Shown: piece by piece, positions 62,291 through 64,000 of the stretch
How positions within the stretch are numbered: position 1 is the first letter of the stretch
Layout of the letters: each line of letters starts with the position of its first letter
NCBI RefSeq assembly: GCF_007097385.1
Contig: NZ_VJZS01000001.1
Span: 286,079-350,078, forward strand
DNA from: Flavobacterium sp. ZT3R18
GTDB taxonomy: Bacteria; Bacteroidota; Bacteroidia; Flavobacteriales; Flavobacteriaceae
Direction of reading: 5' to 3'
DNA: 64,000 nt
The notes under the pieces: generated by a model
Told to the model about the DNA's origin: nothing
The model's database searches: none
The model's input: only the letters and a program-made list of their open reading frames with translations
Translations under genes and position numbers: made by a program

Positions 62291-62321
62291 TTTGGATTAG
62301 ATGTTTTTTTGAGTAGATTTG
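62291..62321 (+). promoter_or_regulatory. Promoter of the L,D-transpeptidase-like gene
   Basis: TTTG at 62291-62294 and TAGATTTG at 62314-62321 are separated by 19 nt, a full match to the Bacteroidetes consensus. The -7 box ends 36 nt before the start codon. Confidence 0.7.
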
Positions 62322-62357
62322 CGAACTTCGAATTAATCTGTAACTAAATGGTATACA

Positions 62358-63080
62358 ATGATATATAAGTTATTTCTCTCGTCTGTTCTTATGTTTTTTT
62401 CATTTGGCTCTAGTGAGATGGAAATTATGGCTCCAGAAAGTAATGCAAATAAAAGCATTGCCGCAGTTGTTGAATCTAAGTTTGACGCCAATATCGAAAT
62501 GGTTTATCAAGCACTAGATGCCAATGAATTTGAGTTGCCTACTGAAGAAAGTTTTGCTGAAGCCTTAAAAGGATTTTATTTATTAAAGGAAAAAGGATTG
62601 ATCAAAAAGGATATACTTACTTTGGTAGATTTTAGTTTATCTTCTAATGCAAAACGTCTTTGGGTTATCGATTTAAGAACCAATGAAGTGTTGTTCCAAT
62701 CTTTGGTGGCACACGGAAGAAATACTGGAGAAGAATTTGCAACCCGCTTTTCTAATTCGGCAGAGTCTTTTCAGAGTAGTTTAGGATTTTATGCTACAGG
62801 AGAGATTTATAAAGGGAAACATGGTCTTTCGCTGAAGTTAGACGGTTTAGAAAAAGGGATAAATGATCACGCAAGGCAAAGAGCTGTAGTTGTGCACGGA
62901 GCTGATTATGTGTCGGATTCCTTTATCAGAGGAAATAAAAGACTAGGAAGAAGCCAAGGTTGTCCTGCAATTCCTGTTGAATTGGTGAGTGAAATCATTT
63001 CTATAATTAAAGATAAATCGTGTTTGTATATTTATCATCCTTCTATTGATCATACAAAAGAATCAAAGCTGATTTCTTAA
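62358..63080 (+). CDS. YkuD-like murein L,D-transpeptidase catalytic domain protein
   Basis: The 240-residue protein has a signal-like N-terminus (about 1-18, FFSFGSS). The C-terminal half fits the YkuD_2 family: LWVIDLRTNEVLFQSLVAHGRNTGEEFATRFSN, SSLGFYATGEIYKGKHGLSLKLDGLEKGINDHARQRAVVVHGADYV with His180, and the catalytic Cys202 in GRSQGCPAIP. These enzymes make or trim L,D cross-links in peptidoglycan, in the periplasm. The Cys and His pair is intact. It has a full promoter match at 62291-62321. Confidence 0.88.
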   Translation: MIYKLFLSSVLMFFSFGSSEMEIMAPESNANKSIAAVVESKFDANIEMVYQALDANEFELPTEESFAEALKGFYLLKEKGLIKKDILTLVDFSLSSNAKRLWVIDLRTNEVLFQSLVAHGRNTGEEFATRFSNSAESFQSSLGFYATGEIYKGKHGLSLKLDGLEKGINDHARQRAVVVHGADYVSDSFIRGNKRLGRSQGCPAIPVELVSEIISIIKDKSCLYIYHPSIDHTKESKLIS

Positions 63081-63110
63081 TTTAGGCTGTAAATCTTTTA
63101 AAAAAGGGAG

Positions 63111-63195
63111 GCACGAATTTGCTTCGCCAGTTCGCTATCGCTCGAGGCACGAATTTTCTTCTATAATCTAAAGGAATTAACGAAAATTCGTGGCG
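63111..63195. repeat. CACGAATT repeat tract near the GNAT gene
   Basis: CACGAAT lies at 63112 and 63148, and the inverse ATTCGTG lies at 63186. The flanking text includes GCTTCGCCAGTTCGCTATCG. Similar CACGAAT units make up the ends of the cassette at 54344-54926, but no GxxExxY gene is next to this tract. It starts about 30 nt after the L,D-transpeptidase-like stop. Confidence 0.65.
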
Positions 63196-63227
63196 AAAAT
63201 ATTTAATTCTTGGTAGAACCTGTTTTT

Positions 63228-63674
63228 TTATTCCGTACAGATATTTTTAAACATCAAATTGTGTTCGCCAACCTCTTTGATTTCAAATGGCATTCCTGTT
63301 TTTTGATAGCCTAGTTTTTCATAAAAGGCTACGGCAGTTGTTCGGGCATTGAACCAAATTAAATCTACAAGCAGTTTTTTGCAATAGTCTTCGCAAAATA
63401 AAACGAGTGCGGCTCCAATTCCTTTTTTTTGATGGTGTTCTAAGGCAGCCATTCCTCGAATTTGGTATTGGTTGTTTGGTGTAAAGGCGTCATTGTTTTT
63501 TTTGTACAATGAAATGATGCCTGTCAATTCTGTATTGATGAAAAATCCAAAGTGGAGCGTCGTTTCTAGATCATCACCATCAAATAGGCAAGTTGATAGT
63601 GGTTTTCCTTTACGAAGGACAGCTTGTCTCACGGGATAGGTGTCTAAAGCGGTAATTTTTCTGATGTTTTTCAT
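63228..63674 (-). CDS. GNAT family N-acetyltransferase
   Basis: The 148-residue protein has the acetyl-CoA fold: IRGMAALEHHQKKGIGAALVLFCEDYCKK (with the QKKGIGAAL pyrophosphate loop), followed by WFNARTTAVAFYEKLGYQKTG. I start at ATG 63674 (MKNIRKITALDTYPVRQ), since the 28 residues before it are AT-rich and not family-like. The substrate is unknown. The N-terminal TYPVRQAVLRKGKPLSTCLFDGDD motif is common in this subgroup. Confidence 0.85.
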   Translation of the reverse strand: MKNIRKITALDTYPVRQAVLRKGKPLSTCLFDGDDLETTLHFGFFINTELTGIISLYKKNNDAFTPNNQYQIRGMAALEHHQKKGIGAALVLFCEDYCKKLLVDLIWFNARTTAVAFYEKLGYQKTGMPFEIKEVGEHNLMFKNICTE

Positions 63675-63764
63675 AAGGTGTAAAAATAAATAAATGTATA
63701 ACAATTTAATTTTAAAATGGTTGTGAAAAGGAATGTTTAAAGTGGATTTATTTTTCAAAAAAAA

Positions 63765-63797
63765 TTTGCAAATAACAGTTTTTATTAATTATCTTTG
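63765..63797 (+). promoter_or_regulatory. Promoter of the tandem tRNA-Gly genes
   Basis: TTTG at 63765-63768 and TATCTTTG at 63790-63797 are separated by 21 nt. The -7 box ends 12 nt before the first tRNA. Confidence 0.6.
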
Positions 63798-63809
63798 CAC
63801 CCAAGTAAT

Positions 63810-63882
<73 letters not shown>

Positions 63883-63925
63883 CTATAAATCAAGTTGATT
63901 TAAGGGTTAAATGTTAATGATTAAT

Positions 63926-63998
<73 letters not shown>

Positions 63999-64000
63999 CC

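Noticed and set aside
63675..63758. Upstream extension of the GNAT gene by 28 residues
   Set aside because: The added sequence is hydrophobic and AT-driven and is not part of the family; ATG 63674 begins the usual start.

Overview
The window comes from a low-G+C member of the Bacteroidota, most likely a Flavobacterium or close relative in the Flavobacteriaceae. The support is direct and by family. Promoter-like TTTG-N17-21-TAnnTTTG elements occur, as in Bacteroidetes. There is a type IX secretion plug-type protein (DUF5103), TonB-dependent receptors, DUF1573, DUF983 and DUF5916 proteins, LytS/LytTR pairs, and intergenic hairpin repeats of the kind common in flavobacteria. Most of the DNA is ordinary chromosome with housekeeping genes. 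No prophage, CRISPR array, transposase or rRNA operon is visible.

Layout. 1-3.4 kb: tail of a TonB-dependent receptor, an MFS transporter and a neutral-type trehalase form a probable trehalose utilisation unit. 3.4-13.3 kb: an AsmA-like protein, SppA protease, a FolK-deoxynucleoside kinase fusion, a SPOUT methyltransferase, a DUF1573 protein and MutS. 13.3-13.9 kb: a repeat tract, then tRNA-Gly(GCC) and tRNA-Leu(TAA). 14-24 kb: a TPR lipoprotein, a DUF1508 protein, a small Ala-rich lipoprotein, WaaA, a sugar aminotransferase, GalE, a lipoprotein GDPD, a damaged ParE-type toxin-antitoxin pair, FabD and a hexapeptide acetyltransferase. 24-33.5 kb: a YhcG/DUF1016 nuclease, pirin, a Crp/Fnr regulator, DUF983, an AraC regulator, PurT, an aspartate-type aminotransferase, a fatty-acid desaturase and RsmG. 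33.6-43.9 kb: an orphan antitoxin with a toxin remnant, then two LytS/LytTR two-component systems bracketing an outer-membrane barrel, an SMP-30-like protein and two NTF2-like secreted proteins. 44-53.4 kb: a CocE-like hydrolase, P5C dehydrogenase, ApaG, the DUF5103 protein and an SNF2 helicase. 53.5-64 kb: a methyltransferase, a repeat-bounded GxxExxY gene, Map, an intact ParE-type pair, DUF445, GpmI, a DUF5916 protein, an L,D-transpeptidase-like protein, a GNAT enzyme and two identical tRNA-Gly(TCC) genes.

The most unusual material is between the genes. (1) A 583-bp cassette at 54344-54926 has 19-bp perfect terminal inverted repeats made of ATTCGTG units. It encloses one gene, a GxxExxY (PD-(D/E)XK-like) protein whose usual catalytic Asp appears replaced by Ala, and it reaches into the stop codon of map. 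(2) A family of TTTTCAGTC(T/G)CAG tracts starts 0-18 nt after the stop codons of mutS, galE, the GDPD gene, fabD and the Crp-like gene, always in the sense orientation there. Other short-period repeats sit at other 3' ends. (3) Three intergenic elements share AATGYCATT-type outer ends but hold different internal hairpins. (4) Two of three ParE-type toxin genes are broken by in-frame stops with the family sequence continuing beyond them.

Limits: everything was read by eye. Family assignments rest on remembered motifs, promoters and terminators are pattern matches, and repeat abundance outside the window is unknown.
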